Origin: Motiliproteus sp. MSK22-1
Lineage (GTDB): Bacteria; Pseudomonadota; Gammaproteobacteria; Pseudomonadales; Balneatricaceae
NCBI RefSeq assembly: GCF_001968815.1
Contig: NZ_MIEQ01000062.1
Coordinates: 51,519 to 115,518 of the forward strand
Reading direction: 5' to 3'
Length of the DNA: 64,000 nucleotides
Part shown: positions 39,200 through 48,806 of the stretch, piece by piece
How positions within the stretch are numbered: position 1 is the first letter of the stretch
Layout of the letters: each line of letters starts with the position of its first letter
Program-made: the position numbers and the translations under genes
Notes under the pieces: generated by a model
The model's input: only the letters and a program-made list of their open reading frames with translations
Databases searched by the model: none
What the model was told of the DNA's origin: nothing

Positions 39200-39880
39200 T
39201 TACGCCCATTGTTCTAACTTTTTATCATTGATTATCAGAGGCAGTAAGTCTGATCGAGTGACAATACCGACCGGTTTACCAGCGCCATCAACAATGGGTA
39301 CGCAGCTGAGCTGTTTCTCGTGCATAACCAGCGCAACCTCGCGGATAAGCGTATCGGCCGTGGCAACGATAAGCTGAGTTGAGTAACCACCGTCAATGTT
39401 TTGCCGTGGATTATGAGGGCCAGCGTGGGGCATCAGGGTGTGGCGACGTAACAGGTCTCGTTCGGTCAGAATCCCCATTATTTTTCCCGCAGGATTAACA
39501 ACGGCTAAGTGTCGTAAACGGTGTGTATTCATAAGTTGCCAGGCATCCGCTATTTTTGCACCTGCTGCAATGGTAACAACCGGCGAAGTCATTATTCTGT
39601 CGACGGCCAAGTTCGGTGTGTCAGACTCTCTGCGTTTGAGCCTCTCGGTTTGCCGATAAGCCTGCTGAGCCCTTTCGCCTTGTTGGCTGGCATTTTTGTT
39701 GCCGGGGGACTGCCTATTACTTCCTGGAATTTCTGCTTCTGGTGGATTTAGTCTACTATCAGAGGAGGGGATACCACGACCAGGTTGAAGCTCCGTTAAC
39801 TGCTCCACTACCCGTGCGGGTAGAACAGAGCTAACCGGTGTTTGAATTCGGTAACCATGATCGTAAATAACCAGTGCCAT
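39200..39880 (-). CDS. CBS-domain pair protein
   Basis: The 226-residue protein has a variable, Arg/Gln-rich N-terminus (residues 1-90) and then two CBS motifs: RIMTSPVVTIAAGAKIADAW with LRHLAVVNPAGKIMGILTER, and a second repeat ending SCVPIVDGAGKPVGIVTRSD. CBS pairs usually bind adenine nucleotides and regulate a partner. There is no attached catalytic or transport domain, so the partner is unknown. A strong GGGGGAGG precedes the ATG at 39880. Neighbour: mnmC upstream on the same strand. Confidence 0.88.
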   Translation of the reverse strand: MALVIYDHGYRIQTPVSSVLPARVVEQLTELQPGRGIPSSDSRLNPPEAEIPGSNRQSPGNKNASQQGERAQQAYRQTERLKRRESDTPNLAVDRIMTSPVVTIAAGAKIADAWQLMNTHRLRHLAVVNPAGKIMGILTERDLLRRHTLMPHAGPHNPRQNIDGGYSTQLIVATADTLIREVALVMHEKQLSCVPIVDGAGKPVGIVTRSDLLPLIINDKKLEQWA

Positions 39881-39964
39881 TATGGCCTCCCCCGGGGTTT
39901 TCTGCTCGCTGTAACTCTACCCTCAGTTAGACTCCTGAGTTCGTTTTCGTTCGCATTCAGTCTA

Positions 39965-42046
39965 TTATATCGTCCGCTGGACCAAATCCTTAATGATGAA
40001 ACGTGCAGGGTTGAGAGAGTCCAGTAGGGGTTTCTCCAACGGACAGCATTCCTCATTGATCAGAGAGGCTATGATTTCAGCAGCTAACGGAGCAGTAATC
40101 ATTCCTTTTGAGCCATGGGCCAGATTGACAAAAAGACCTTCCAAATGTTTTGGAGGGGTGTCTATCACTGCCTTGGCATTGTTTCTCAGTTTTGCATAGT
40201 TTTCAATAAAAGCATCTCTATCCGGAACGGGCCCGACTAACGGGAGGTAGTCTGGTGAAGTACAACGAAAGCCAACCCTGCCAAGCTGAGAACCCTGATC
40301 CTCCACTCGCAGCAATCGGGTAAGAGAGGGGATCAGCGTTTCTGTATTAGCTAGATTCTGTTGATGGTCTTCGTCACATAACTCTCGGTTATTGCTGTTC
40401 AGATCAAAGGTCGCACCGAAACAGTAGTATCCCTGCCAGGGAGGGGAAATATAACTGTTGCCGCAGAGTACTGTTTTCAGTGTTCCGTCATTTTGAGTTC
40501 CGTTTGTTAGAGTGTTGTCTTTTGAGAGACTGTCTTGTGGCTGCCTATTTGGCAAAAGCTTTCCGGTCTGGGGAATACGGCTGACCTGACCTCTAATCTG
40601 TTTGAGGGGAAAGTGCTTAGTGGGACTGAATTGATCAGCATCCTTAGCGGTTGCAACTATCAGAATCGGTGCATCGGCTAATGAGGTGCCTTCAGAGTCG
40701 AGAGCTAGCCAGTTCCCGGTGTCCTTATCTTTTTTTATATCCTTGATTTCACAGTTAAATTGGCAGCTGATAGCAGGGTGGTCCAACAGCGCACGACATA
40801 AGCCAGGAGGATTGATCCAGCCAGCTTCTGGAAAAAATAAACCAGGATGCTGTACTGAAATTCCCGCCAACTGGCTTGCCTGGTCGGGATCCACACCTCT
40901 GACCAGCTGCGAAGGATAATGATGTTGTCGCAGCAACTTCTGTTGTTTTAAATATTCTTTCCCGGACAGTGCTAATTGCAGCACACCACAGCTGGACCAG
41001 CAATCATCTTCCGGTAGCAGCTGGCGAATTATCCGCAGGCTGTAGAGATAGCCTGCCAAATGGAAACGACTCTGTGACGTTGGAGTGGCCGGCAATTTTG
41101 CATAGAGTACCCCCTGAGCGTTTCCTGAGGCTTCGCTGGCTGCCTCGGCTCCTCGATCAATGAGTTCAACCTGCCAGCCTCTGTTGGCCAGAGCCCGTGC
41201 GCTGGCACATCCGGCGATGCCTGCGCCGATAACAATGGCACGGCGTTGTTTTACTGATCTGGTCAGCTCTGAGCTGACGGGAGGGGAATGCCAGGTCTTT
41301 TTATTTTGCTGGAAGGAGGAATCAGAGAATACTCCTCGCAACATTTCACGTTTTTTTCCGAAACCTGCTGCCTTGAATACAGAAAAACCAGCGTCAATCA
41401 GGCCCTTTCGAACCATGCTGGCAGCGGTAAATGTGCTGAAAGTGGTCCTTGTATGGCTATGCCTGGCCACTGCTGTAAATAGGGCTGGTGTCCACATATC
41501 GGGGTTCTTCGCAGGAGAGAAACCGTCCAGAAACCAGGCGTCAGCCTTACCCTCAAGCTTTTCAAGCTGCTGTTCCGCTTCCCCCAGCATCAAGGTTAAC
41601 GAAACTCTTCCCTGATCGAAAATTAAACGATGATAACCGGGGCAGGCGGGGGGGTACTGATCAAGCAACTGTTTTATCAGGGGCTGAAGATCCAGCCAGG
41701 GGCCAAGTGAACGTTGAAGGTCCTCAATATTCAAAGGATGCTTTTCAACTGAAATAAAATGGAGCCTGGCAGAGGGAGGTGCTTGTTCTCTCCATAGTTG
41801 CCAGCTGGCTAAGAAGCTCAGTCCTGTTCCAAAGCCCGTTTCTGCAATGGTGAAATGCTCATGATCAGATAGATTCTCCCAGCGTTGGGCCAAATCGTTT
41901 TGTTGCAGGAATACATATCGAGATTCCTCCAGACCATCAATCATAGAACAGTAAAAGTCCTGATAATGATCTGAAATCGGACGCCCTTCCTGATCCCATC
42001 TTAGCTGTGCGGATGAAAAATCTGAATCTGACGGAGAGTGCTTCAT
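39965..42046 (-). CDS. mnmC: Bifunctional tRNA modification enzyme MnmC
   Basis: MnmC performs the last two steps of 5-methylaminomethyl-2-thiouridine synthesis at the tRNA wobble position. The protein has 693 residues. The N-terminal methyltransferase half begins near residue 10 (QLRWDQEGRPISDHYQDFYC) and has the SAM motif IAETGFGTGLSFLASW and WFLDGFSPAKNPDMW. The C-terminal FAD-dependent oxidoreductase begins with the dinucleotide motif AIVIGAGIAGCASARALANR at about residue 270 and ends with the glycine/arginine-rich block GSQLGRVGFRCTSPDYLPLV. Both halves look intact. Length is close to the E. coli enzyme (668). Confidence 0.96.
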   Translation of the reverse strand: MKHSPSDSDFSSAQLRWDQEGRPISDHYQDFYCSMIDGLEESRYVFLQQNDLAQRWENLSDHEHFTIAETGFGTGLSFLASWQLWREQAPPSARLHFISVEKHPLNIEDLQRSLGPWLDLQPLIKQLLDQYPPACPGYHRLIFDQGRVSLTLMLGEAEQQLEKLEGKADAWFLDGFSPAKNPDMWTPALFTAVARHSHTRTTFSTFTAASMVRKGLIDAGFSVFKAAGFGKKREMLRGVFSDSSFQQNKKTWHSPPVSSELTRSVKQRRAIVIGAGIAGCASARALANRGWQVELIDRGAEAASEASGNAQGVLYAKLPATPTSQSRFHLAGYLYSLRIIRQLLPEDDCWSSCGVLQLALSGKEYLKQQKLLRQHHYPSQLVRGVDPDQASQLAGISVQHPGLFFPEAGWINPPGLCRALLDHPAISCQFNCEIKDIKKDKDTGNWLALDSEGTSLADAPILIVATAKDADQFSPTKHFPLKQIRGQVSRIPQTGKLLPNRQPQDSLSKDNTLTNGTQNDGTLKTVLCGNSYISPPWQGYYCFGATFDLNSNNRELCDEDHQQNLANTETLIPSLTRLLRVEDQGSQLGRVGFRCTSPDYLPLVGPVPDRDAFIENYAKLRNNAKAVIDTPPKHLEGLFVNLAHGSKGMITAPLAAEIIASLINEECCPLEKPLLDSLNPARFIIKDLVQRTI

Positions 42047-42250
42047 ACCGCGGTGGACCTGTCCTGATTACTGAAGTTGTATCTCCTGTGGTTACAAGTA
42101 ACAGAGGCAAGAGACTTTAGTGTTTGGGGGTAGCGATGAAAGACTGAATTATACAGTGTTTAGCGGACAGGGGGTGACGCCCGAAAATATGTCAGGGGGG
42201 CTTAACAATTATCGGGCTTTTTACTATCAGCAGATTGCTTTAATCAAGCT

Positions 42251-42805
42251 TCAGCGCTTACGTGCAGGCTGAGGGTCCAAAGGTTCCTGATCCTGAAAGG
42301 GATTGGTGAAGCTACTTCCCTGGCCCGCAGGTATTGCGTGGGGATGCTTTTGCATAACTTCAATGACGGCTTCTTCCTGAGCCTTTTTTATATCAATAAT
42401 CAACAGATACTGTCCCGCTTCAATTCGTTCATGAAAGCGGGAAATTTTATAATTCTGGTGGGATAAGCCACTGCTGGCGCCGATCCAGGCACCGATCAGG
42501 GCGCAGATGCTGATAATCAAGGCAAACATCTTCAGATCAGTGGGATATCCCGGGGGATTCAGCAATAGAAGAGAGCTGGCCAGTACAAGCCCAAATACAG
42601 CGCCTGTCAGTGCACCCTGTTGGCCACAATGAATCACATCAAGACGATGGAGGGGATTGGCGGAATGAATATGCTGTTGGTACAGGCCTTCCGGGTGCTT
42701 GCAGATAACGCGAAAGTGCCAGTCGGTAATACCTGCCTGATGAAGGTCTTCAGATATCTGGCGAGTATCTTCTAAGTCCTGTGAAAGGTAGTAAAGTCGT
42801 TTCAC
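42251..42805 (-). CDS. DUF1269-like membrane protein
   Basis: The 184-residue protein has an N-terminal soluble segment (MKRLYYLSQDLEDTRQISED) and two hydrophobic glycine/alanine-rich helices (GALTGAVFGLVLASSLLLLN and MFALIISICALIGAWIGASS). A short soluble domain (RIEAGQYLLIIDIKKAQEEA) and a Pro/Gln-rich basic tail follow. This layout resembles DUF1269/glycine-zipper stress proteins. I am not sure of the family. The flanking intergenic regions are 204 and 167 bases and hold no gene I can support. Confidence 0.65.
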   Translation of the reverse strand: MKRLYYLSQDLEDTRQISEDLHQAGITDWHFRVICKHPEGLYQQHIHSANPLHRLDVIHCGQQGALTGAVFGLVLASSLLLLNPPGYPTDLKMFALIISICALIGAWIGASSGLSHQNYKISRFHERIEAGQYLLIIDIKKAQEEAVIEVMQKHPHAIPAGQGSSFTNPFQDQEPLDPQPARKR

Positions 42806-42972
42806 CCCGGTGATCCCCCTTTGTGCTCAGCCAACAAACGTTTACCAGAGAGAGTATGGCACGAGAAAGCTAACCAAGGTGAGGAAGAGGCTGTAAAACT
42901 ACCTGAATTTATGACAATCGATCAATAACTTGCCTGATAGTTGAGGTTACAGCCTCTGGAGACGATCTTTCT

Positions 42973-43230
42973 TTAGATTGAAAGAGTCAGCTTCTGTGAA
43001 GAAACAATGTTGGCTTTAGGCGCTGAAAGATTGCCCAGATCAATGGATGTTGCAGACTTCTTGAGCTTACTGACTACGGAGACGAAGAGCCCCTTCAAGT
43101 AGTCAGCACGCAATGACTCTGCCCGGGCGCGGTAGTAGTCGACATCAATTGAGCCATATTCATTCAGTTTCATTTCGACCTGGTATTGATCGGAGTTTGC
43201 TTGCTTGAGAGATTGGCCTTGGTTGTTCAT
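42973..43230 (-). CDS. Small protein with DYYRARAESLRADYL motif (RSP_7527-like)
   Basis: The 85-residue protein is basic and Ser-rich. Its central DVDYYRARAESLRADYLKGL resembles short proteins that carry an amphipathic helix of the form ARxLRAxxL, annotated in databases as RSP_7527-like. This comparison is from memory and weak. There is no membrane helix. It is divergent from the LysR gene at 43489. Function unknown. Confidence 0.55.
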   Translation of the reverse strand: MNNQGQSLKQANSDQYQVEMKLNEYGSIDVDYYRARAESLRADYLKGLFVSVVSKLKKSATSIDLGNLSAPKANIVSSQKLTLSI

Positions 43231-43446
43231 GGTGCTTTCCAGTTAATCTAGGTACTAATGATTGATATTAACGAATAAGCACTGGTGAAAAAATTTCGGT
43301 TCGGATTATCCCTCACCTGACTTCAATAGAATCGGTAGAGATGACCTGTTACTCAGCAACGTTGAACTTTTGAACCGTGCTTTCGTTTGGATTGGCGCCA
43401 TATTAAGTATCTATAAGATCTTGCACAAGAGACGCTTTTTCAGCAA

Positions 43447-43469
43447 AATGATGAGAAATATTCATCATT
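43447..43469. promoter_or_regulatory. Perfect inverted repeat (8-7-8), candidate LysR operator
   Basis: AATGATGA and TCATCATT form a perfect 8-base dyad around a 7-base AT-rich spacer. The centre fits the T-N11-A form preferred by LysR regulators. It ends 20 bases before the start of the LysR gene at 43489, a position suited to autoregulation. Confidence 0.5.
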
Positions 43470-43488
43470 CACTATCGAGTCGAACAGC

Positions 43489-44409
43489 ATGCGTCGCCTT
43501 CCTCCTTTGAACGCTTTACGCTCCTTTGAAGCTGCTGCCCGGCACGGTAGCTTTAACCAAGCCGCAGAAGAACTGTTTGTCACTCCTTCGGCTATCAGCC
43601 ATCAAATAAAATCACTTGAAGAGTTCTTGGATCTAAAACTGTTTCAACGTAATAAGCGCCGAGTGGACTTGACTGCTGCGGGTGAAAAATATCTTCCGTC
43701 TATTCAGAATGCGCTGGATGAAATTGACTCTGCCACCCGAAGGTTGGTGGCGAATCCCAATTCCGGTGCAATAACCCTGAGTGTGGCCCCCGCTTTTCTA
43801 ACGCGTTGGCTTATGCCTCGCTTAACTCATTTTCAAGAGCAATACCCTGATGTCGAGTTACGCTTGAGTGCTTCTATGGGATCTGTTGATTTCGGCCACA
43901 CGGATATAGATATGGCTGTTCAGTTTGGCACCGGCAATTGGCGAGGAGTGGATGCTGACTTTCTACTGGGAATGTCTGTAGTTCCTGTGTGCAGTCCGCG
44001 TTTATTGAATGGCCGCCACCCACTGAAAACCGTTGATGATCTTCGCTTTCAGACACTTATTCAAGTCAGTACAAGGTTGGATGAGTGGCGAGCATGGTTA
44101 CGTTCTGCCGGTATTGATGAGGTCGGGTTTGGCAAGGAACTGCGCTTTTCCAGCACATCCCTGGCGACTGGTGCTGCAGTAGAAGGGCTGGGCATCGCCC
44201 TTGCTGACCGTCATTTGGTTTCAAAGGAGCTGAGATCAGGGGCATTAGTCGTCCCCTTTGATATAGCCTTGGATACCCACAGTGCGTTTTATCTGGTAAA
44301 GCCGGATAATCGTCCTTTAAATGCCAGCATGAGTATCTTTCGAGACTGGATTCTTAAAGAGATTCAGGACAGTGAGGAGGAAGACGCGGATTTCTTCCGC
44401 TTAGCTTAG
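43489..44409 (+). CDS. LysR-family transcriptional regulator, GcvA-like
   Basis: The 306-residue protein has the N-terminal winged helix-turn-helix of LysR regulators, with the GcvA/AmpR-type start MRRLPPLNALRSFEAAARHG and recognition helix around TPSAISHQIKSLEE. The effector domain begins at ITLSVAPAFLTRWLMPRLTH. The C-terminus is acidic (EEEDADFF). A perfect inverted repeat lies 20 bases before its start. It is followed, on the same strand, by trpG after 189 bases, but a link to tryptophan synthesis is not shown. Its target is unknown. Confidence 0.88.
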   Translation: MRRLPPLNALRSFEAAARHGSFNQAAEELFVTPSAISHQIKSLEEFLDLKLFQRNKRRVDLTAAGEKYLPSIQNALDEIDSATRRLVANPNSGAITLSVAPAFLTRWLMPRLTHFQEQYPDVELRLSASMGSVDFGHTDIDMAVQFGTGNWRGVDADFLLGMSVVPVCSPRLLNGRHPLKTVDDLRFQTLIQVSTRLDEWRAWLRSAGIDEVGFGKELRFSSTSLATGAAVEGLGIALADRHLVSKELRSGALVVPFDIALDTHSAFYLVKPDNRPLNASMSIFRDWILKEIQDSEEEDADFFRLA

Positions 44410-44598
44410 GGACTGTAAGCAGCAAGCGGTCATTCCAGCGTATGTCATTAACGTATCACTTCCTTCTCCCTTTCTGTAAAATCCCCCTTCGATATTCGTT
44501 TTTTGAAAGACGGGCGTAAACTTAAACCGGCCAACAAACCGGTAATATTCCAAGGCTTTTCTAAGTCTGTTTATATAAAGCAAGTAGATAGGCTTGAT

Positions 44599-45177
44599 AT
44601 GCTGTTGATGATCGATAACTACGATTCATTCACATACAACGTAGTACAGTATTTTGGTGAACTCGGTGCGGATGTTCAGGTGCATCGTAATGATGAAATA
44701 ACTGTCGAACAGATCGAGGCTCTTAACCCTGACCACCTTGTTATCTCGCCAGGTCCTTGTACCCCGAATGAAGCGGGTGTATCCATTGCGGCTATTGAAC
44801 ATTTTGCCGGTCGGTTTCCGATATTGGGGATTTGCCTGGGACACCAGAGTATTGGCCAAGCGTTTGGTGGGGATATTGTCCGAGCGGGGCAGGTTATGCA
44901 TGGCAAGGTTTCTCAGGTATTCCACCATGATACCGGTGTCTTCAAAGGTCTGAGTAATCCCTTTGATGCAACTCGCTATCATTCGCTTGTTATTGATAAA
45001 AATACACTACCGGATTGTTTGGAAGTGACTGCCTGGACCAATAATAATCAGGGTAGTATTGAAGAGATTATGGGCGTTCGCCATAAAACGTTGGATATTG
45101 AAGGGGTGCAGTTTCATCCTGAGTCAATATTGACAGAGCATGGCCACGAGATACTGAGAAACTTTCTCAAACGCTAG
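44599..45177 (+). CDS. trpG: Anthranilate synthase glutamine amidotransferase TrpG/PabA
   Basis: This is the class I glutaminase that supplies ammonia to anthranilate synthase (and often also to 4-amino-4-deoxychorismate synthase). The ATG at 44599 gives 192 residues, starting [20 protein letters not shown]. The catalytic nucleophile is C79 ([10 protein letters not shown]), with H173 and E175 (GVQFHPES) completing the triad. The frame stays open to 44503, but the extra segment is not family-like. trpD and trpC follow. The large subunit trpE is not in this window, so it must be elsewhere. The leader holds no Trp-rich peptide, so I see no classical attenuator. Confidence 0.95.
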   Translation: MLLMIDNYDSFTYNVVQYFGELGADVQVHRNDEITVEQIEALNPDHLVISPGPCTPNEAGVSIAAIEHFAGRFPILGICLGHQSIGQAFGGDIVRAGQVMHGKVSQVFHHDTGVFKGLSNPFDATRYHSLVIDKNTLPDCLEVTAWTNNNQGSIEEIMGVRHKTLDIEGVQFHPESILTEHGHEILRNFLKR

Positions 45178-45271
45178 AGAAAGGATTAAAGATAGCGCTT
45201 ACCATTATGCAGATAACTGTAGCCCCGGAGTGAGGGGGCTTAGTCAGAAAATAACAGCTGGAGATAATATC

Positions 45272-46297
45272 ATGGATATTCAAGCAGCCATTGGAGCCCT
45301 GATAGACGGTCAAAGTCTGAGTGGCAATGAAATGCAGGCGGTGATGCGCCAGATTATGACCGGTGAAGCAACCCAGGCGCAGATCGGCGGGTTCTTGATT
45401 GCTCTTCGGTTAAAAGGTGAAAATGTTGATGAAATCACCGGTGCCGCGCGAGTAATGAGAGAACTGGCGACCGGCGTCAGCATTACAGGTGATCATGTTG
45501 TTGATACTTGTGGGACCGGTGGTGATGGTGCAAGTATCTTTAATGTTTCTACGGCCTCTGCTTTTGTTGTTGCCGCGGCCGGCGGCAAAGTCGCCAAGCA
45601 CGGTAATCGCTCTGTTTCCAGCTCAACCGGCAGTGCTGATGTATTGGAAGCTGCCGGGGTGAATCTGAACTTAACTCCTGAGCAGGTCGCTGCTTGTGTT
45701 GATCAGATCGGTGTCGGGTTTATGTTTGCTCCGGCCCACCACAGTGCAATGAAACATGCTATTGGACCGCGCCGCGAAATGGGTGTCCGTACTGTCTTTA
45801 ACCTGCTGGGACCATTGACCAATCCTGCCGGTGTGCCTAATCAGGTACTCGGTGTTTTTAGCCGCGAGTGGGTTCGACCGCTGGCTGAGGTTCTTAAACG
45901 CCTGGGCAGCAATCACGTGATGGTGGTTCATGCTGAAGACGGGCTTGACGAAATTACTATTTCGGGTGATACCCGGGTTGCTGAACTGGTGGACGGCAAT
46001 ATTCGTGAGTACCAGATTACCCCTTCCCGGTTCGGTATCCAGAGCACTGCTTTGGACAGTATCATGGTAAAGGATTCCCATGCCAGCCTTGCTTTGATTC
46101 GAGCGGCATTGGGAGGGGAGCCAGGTCCTGCTGCGGACATTATTAAGCTTAACGCGGGTGCCGCAATCTATGTAGCTGGCTTAACAGATACGTTGGAAGC
46201 TGGGGTTAACCGGGCGGGAGAACTGCTCGATTGTGGTGCTCCTCTGGCGAAACTGGACGATTTAGCTCACTATTCTCAGTCCTTTACTGAGGCGTGA
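45272..46297 (+). CDS. trpD: Anthranilate phosphoribosyltransferase TrpD
   Basis: TrpD joins anthranilate to PRPP in tryptophan synthesis. I chose the ATG at 45272 (341 residues, normal), which has GGAG upstream. The frame is open to 45230, but the extra part is a GC-rich hairpin region (AGCCCC/GGGGCT, 45221-45240). Conserved blocks are [40 protein letters not shown] and [20 protein letters not shown]. It lies between trpG and trpC, the usual order in pseudomonads. Confidence 0.97.
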   Translation: MDIQAAIGALIDGQSLSGNEMQAVMRQIMTGEATQAQIGGFLIALRLKGENVDEITGAARVMRELATGVSITGDHVVDTCGTGGDGASIFNVSTASAFVVAAAGGKVAKHGNRSVSSSTGSADVLEAAGVNLNLTPEQVAACVDQIGVGFMFAPAHHSAMKHAIGPRREMGVRTVFNLLGPLTNPAGVPNQVLGVFSREWVRPLAEVLKRLGSNHVMVVHAEDGLDEITISGDTRVAELVDGNIREYQITPSRFGIQSTALDSIMVKDSHASLALIRAALGGEPGPAADIIKLNAGAAIYVAGLTDTLEAGVNRAGELLDCGAPLAKLDDLAHYSQSFTEA

Positions 46298-46324
46298 AAA
46301 GCAGTACCTGAAAGCGGTAGATAA

Positions 46325-47134
46325 ATGATGAATACTCCGACCATATTATTAAAGATACTTGAGCGCAAAAAAGAAGAAGTGGTTGCCAATCTGGCCCAGA
46401 CCTCTTTGCAGACCCTAAAAGAGCAAATTGAAGCGAATCTTTACAATGAATGGGCTCCTCGTGGTTTTGTTGCTTCTATGGAAGCAGCCCTTAAAGAAGG
46501 ACACTCAGCGGTAATTGCAGAAGCTAAAAAGGCATCGCCCAGTAAAGGAGTGATTCGTGAAGATTTTAATCCGGCTCAGATTGCCCGGAGTTATGAACAA
46601 GGTGGTGCCTGCTGTCTCTCTGTCTTAACCGACGTGGATTTCTTTCAGGGTAGCAATGAGTACTTGCGACAGGCTCGTTCTGCCTGCAGCTTACCCGTGA
46701 TCCGAAAAGATTTTATTATCGATCCATATCAGGTTTATGAAGCACGGGCCATGGGGGCGGATTGTATTTTGTTGATAGCGGCTGCACTTGAAGATGCACC
46801 AATGCGTCAACTGCATGATCTGGCTCGCAGTCTGCGCATGGATGTGTTGATTGAAGTGCACGATGAAGAAGAGCTTCATCGTGCTTTAAAACTCGACACT
46901 CGTTTGATCGGTATTAACAATCGTAACTTACATACCTTTGAAGTGAGTCTGGAAAACACTTTCCAGCTGTTGGATCAGATCCCTGAGGAACGTATCCTGG
47001 TGACTGAGAGTGGTATTGTCAGTAAGGATGATATTGCCCTGATGCGAGAGAAAAACGTCAACGCTTTTCTGGTGGGCGAGGCATTTATGCGTGCCGATAA
47101 TCCAGGTCAGCAGCTGAAGGCATTGTTTGAGTAG
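46325..47134 (+). CDS. trpC: Indole-3-glycerol-phosphate synthase TrpC
   Basis: TrpC closes the indole ring in tryptophan synthesis. The protein has 269 residues and is a TIM barrel: the start has ILERKKEEV, and the active-site strands are [40 protein letters not shown] and [31 protein letters not shown] and ILVTESGI follow. It is not fused to TrpF. The start is one of two tandem ATGs (46325 or 46328). It begins 27 bases after trpD and ends the trp group. Confidence 0.97.
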   Translation: MMNTPTILLKILERKKEEVVANLAQTSLQTLKEQIEANLYNEWAPRGFVASMEAALKEGHSAVIAEAKKASPSKGVIREDFNPAQIARSYEQGGACCLSVLTDVDFFQGSNEYLRQARSACSLPVIRKDFIIDPYQVYEARAMGADCILLIAAALEDAPMRQLHDLARSLRMDVLIEVHDEEELHRALKLDTRLIGINNRNLHTFEVSLENTFQLLDQIPEERILVTESGIVSKDDIALMREKNVNAFLVGEAFMRADNPGQQLKALFE

Positions 47135-47235
47135 ATGAGCAGGCTTTCTTATTCTATCTGCACTTAAATTGTCGAATCAGGACTGAATTCAGCGTCTCGA
47201 GTTTATCTGCGTTTAACCAAGAGTAGTAATCCAGT

Positions 47236-47658
47236 ATGAAAGTATCTGTAAAGTGGGGCGGCGACGCCAAATTTGTTGGTGAAACCGGTTCCGGGCACCA
47301 GTTAACAATGGATGGCCCTCCCGATCATGGTGGCAAAGACCAGGGACCTCGTCCAATGGAAACGCTGCTACTGGGCCTGGGAGGCTGCACCAGCTTTGAC
47401 GTGATGTCTATTCTGAAAAAGACCCGTCAGGATGTGGTTGACTGCGTTGCTCAGATTGAAGCAGAACGAGCTGATGCCGTACCCGCTGTTTTCACTAAGA
47501 TCCACATTCACTTTGTAGTTCAGGGCCGCGGATTAAAAGAAGCTCATGTCAAGCGTGCAGTGAATCTGTCGGCAGAACAATACTGTTCCGCGTCAATCAT
47601 GCTGCAAAAAGGAGGTGTAGAGATTACACACGGCTATGAGATTGTTGAAGTCGAGTAG
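47236..47658 (+). CDS. OsmC-family peroxidase-like protein (YhfA type)
   Basis: The 140-residue protein belongs to the OsmC superfamily. The two reactive cysteines are present: one in LLGLGGCTSFDVMSILKKTR, the other in SAEQYCSASIMLQKG. The N-terminus (KVSVKWGGDAKFVGETGSGH) is of the YhfA subgroup, not Ohr or OsmC itself. Family members reduce organic hydroperoxides, though the YhfA role is unclear. It follows trpC after 101 bases and is probably independent of it. Confidence 0.9.
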   Translation: MKVSVKWGGDAKFVGETGSGHQLTMDGPPDHGGKDQGPRPMETLLLGLGGCTSFDVMSILKKTRQDVVDCVAQIEAERADAVPAVFTKIHIHFVVQGRGLKEAHVKRAVNLSAEQYCSASIMLQKGGVEITHGYEIVEVE

Positions 47659-47673
47659 TTATTTATTCAAGCG

Positions 47674-47708
47674 ACTCTTAGCTGTTACTTTGATGACAGC
47701 GTAAGAGT
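47674..47708. terminator. Inverted repeat after osmC-like gene
   Basis: ACTCTTAGCTGT pairs with ACAGC-G-TAAGAGT across a 10-base loop: a 12-bp stem with one bulged G, beginning 15 bases after the stop at 47658. No T-run follows on either strand, so this may be a Rho-dependent or mRNA-stabilising structure rather than an intrinsic terminator. Confidence 0.4.
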
Positions 47709-47827
47709 TGCCTGGACTTTCGTTAAAGCCAGAGCCTGGACTGCGACCAAGTCTTCAGCCTGGGTAAGTTATCAGCTTGGCAATAAAATCCCGTTATTCT
47801 ACTTCCCTTCTTTGTTGAGATGTTTTT

Positions 47828-48676
47828 TTACAGATCTGTTTCCTGCAAAATACTGATAATTGCTTCTATAGATTCGACTCTCTCATTGTCGTGTATATAG
47901 GCAGCAAATACCTCCCGGCCAACGGGAGGTATGCCTTCGACTTCATAGAGTTCAGCTGTTGATACAAAAGGAGATACCAGCTTTTCCGGTAAAAAGGCAG
48001 CGCCTCCACGTTTTAATATAAATTCCAGTGCGATTTGTGTCTGGCTGGTATGCAATATCGGTGCGATGGGGGTTGAGAACAACTTGGCATGCTGAATGTT
48101 AAAAGCGGTTCCCCAGTCGAGAAACACATAGCCTAGAGTGGCGATGTCGTTGATATGTGCGCCGGCCTGATTGCTCATCATCTTGAGTGACAGCTGACCA
48201 ACAGGAACTGTCTTTATTTCGGAAATTTTGGGTGGATCAAACACGGCGATAAGATCTGTGCGTCCCTGAAGTAGTGCACGGGTCAGTAACACCTGGCTGT
48301 TGACGTCGGTGCGGATTGATAATCCTGGATTGGCCTTTACTATTTCAGGTAACAGGGGTTGCAGAAAGGTATCCCAGATATTTGAGGTGCCGCCCAGGGT
48401 CAACTGTAACTGTTGTGACTCAGGCACTCCAACATCCTGCAATGCCATCTGCCAGGAAGTCAGAATCGTCTCTGCATAGGGTTGTAAGCGCTCCCCCGCA
48501 GGCGTCAACATTATGTTATTGCGCTGACGATCAAACAGCTGCACTCCAACCAAGGATTCTAATTGACGTATCCGGAAACTGACGGCTGACTGAGTTAAGA
48601 ACAGGTTTTCTGATGCCCTGCCAAAATGACGAGTCTTCGAGACCTCTAAGAATGTACGTAATAGCTCTGTATCCAC
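47828..48676 (-). CDS. hdfR: LysR-family regulator HdfR
   Basis: The 282-residue LysR regulator starts MDTELLRTFLEVSKTRHFGR and has the helix-turn-helix LTQSAVSFRIRQLESLVGVQ. In E. coli HdfR represses the flagellar master operon flhDC and activates other genes. This organism has polar flagella without flhDC in view, so the target may differ. The identification rests on the N-terminal similarity and on the divergent maoP-type gene next to it, the same arrangement as in E. coli. Confidence 0.85.
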   Translation of the reverse strand: MDTELLRTFLEVSKTRHFGRASENLFLTQSAVSFRIRQLESLVGVQLFDRQRNNIMLTPAGERLQPYAETILTSWQMALQDVGVPESQQLQLTLGGTSNIWDTFLQPLLPEIVKANPGLSIRTDVNSQVLLTRALLQGRTDLIAVFDPPKISEIKTVPVGQLSLKMMSNQAGAHINDIATLGYVFLDWGTAFNIQHAKLFSTPIAPILHTSQTQIALEFILKRGGAAFLPEKLVSPFVSTAELYEVEGIPPVGREVFAAYIHDNERVESIEAIISILQETDL

Positions 48677-48806
48677 GGCTCATCTCATTAAATTTTATTT
48701 ATCGACAAGATAAAAAAGCTTCGTTTTACTCACTGGGATGCTTCAACCATAATTCAGCAAGGTGTGCGATGTCACAAGTGTTTTTCCCCCAATCTGGACG
48801 CTTTGT

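Noticed and set aside
42175..42225. GCCCGA...TCGGGCTTTTT terminator-like sequence on the plus strand
   Set aside because: Both flanking genes are on the minus strand, the loop is very long and the stem imperfect.
44410..44598. Possible trp attenuator upstream of trpG
   Set aside because: No leader peptide with Trp codons and no alternative terminator/antiterminator hairpins were found.
48762..48806. Extended start for the MaoP-type protein
   Set aside because: The extra 15 residues are unlike the family and overlap the likely hdfR/maoP promoter region.
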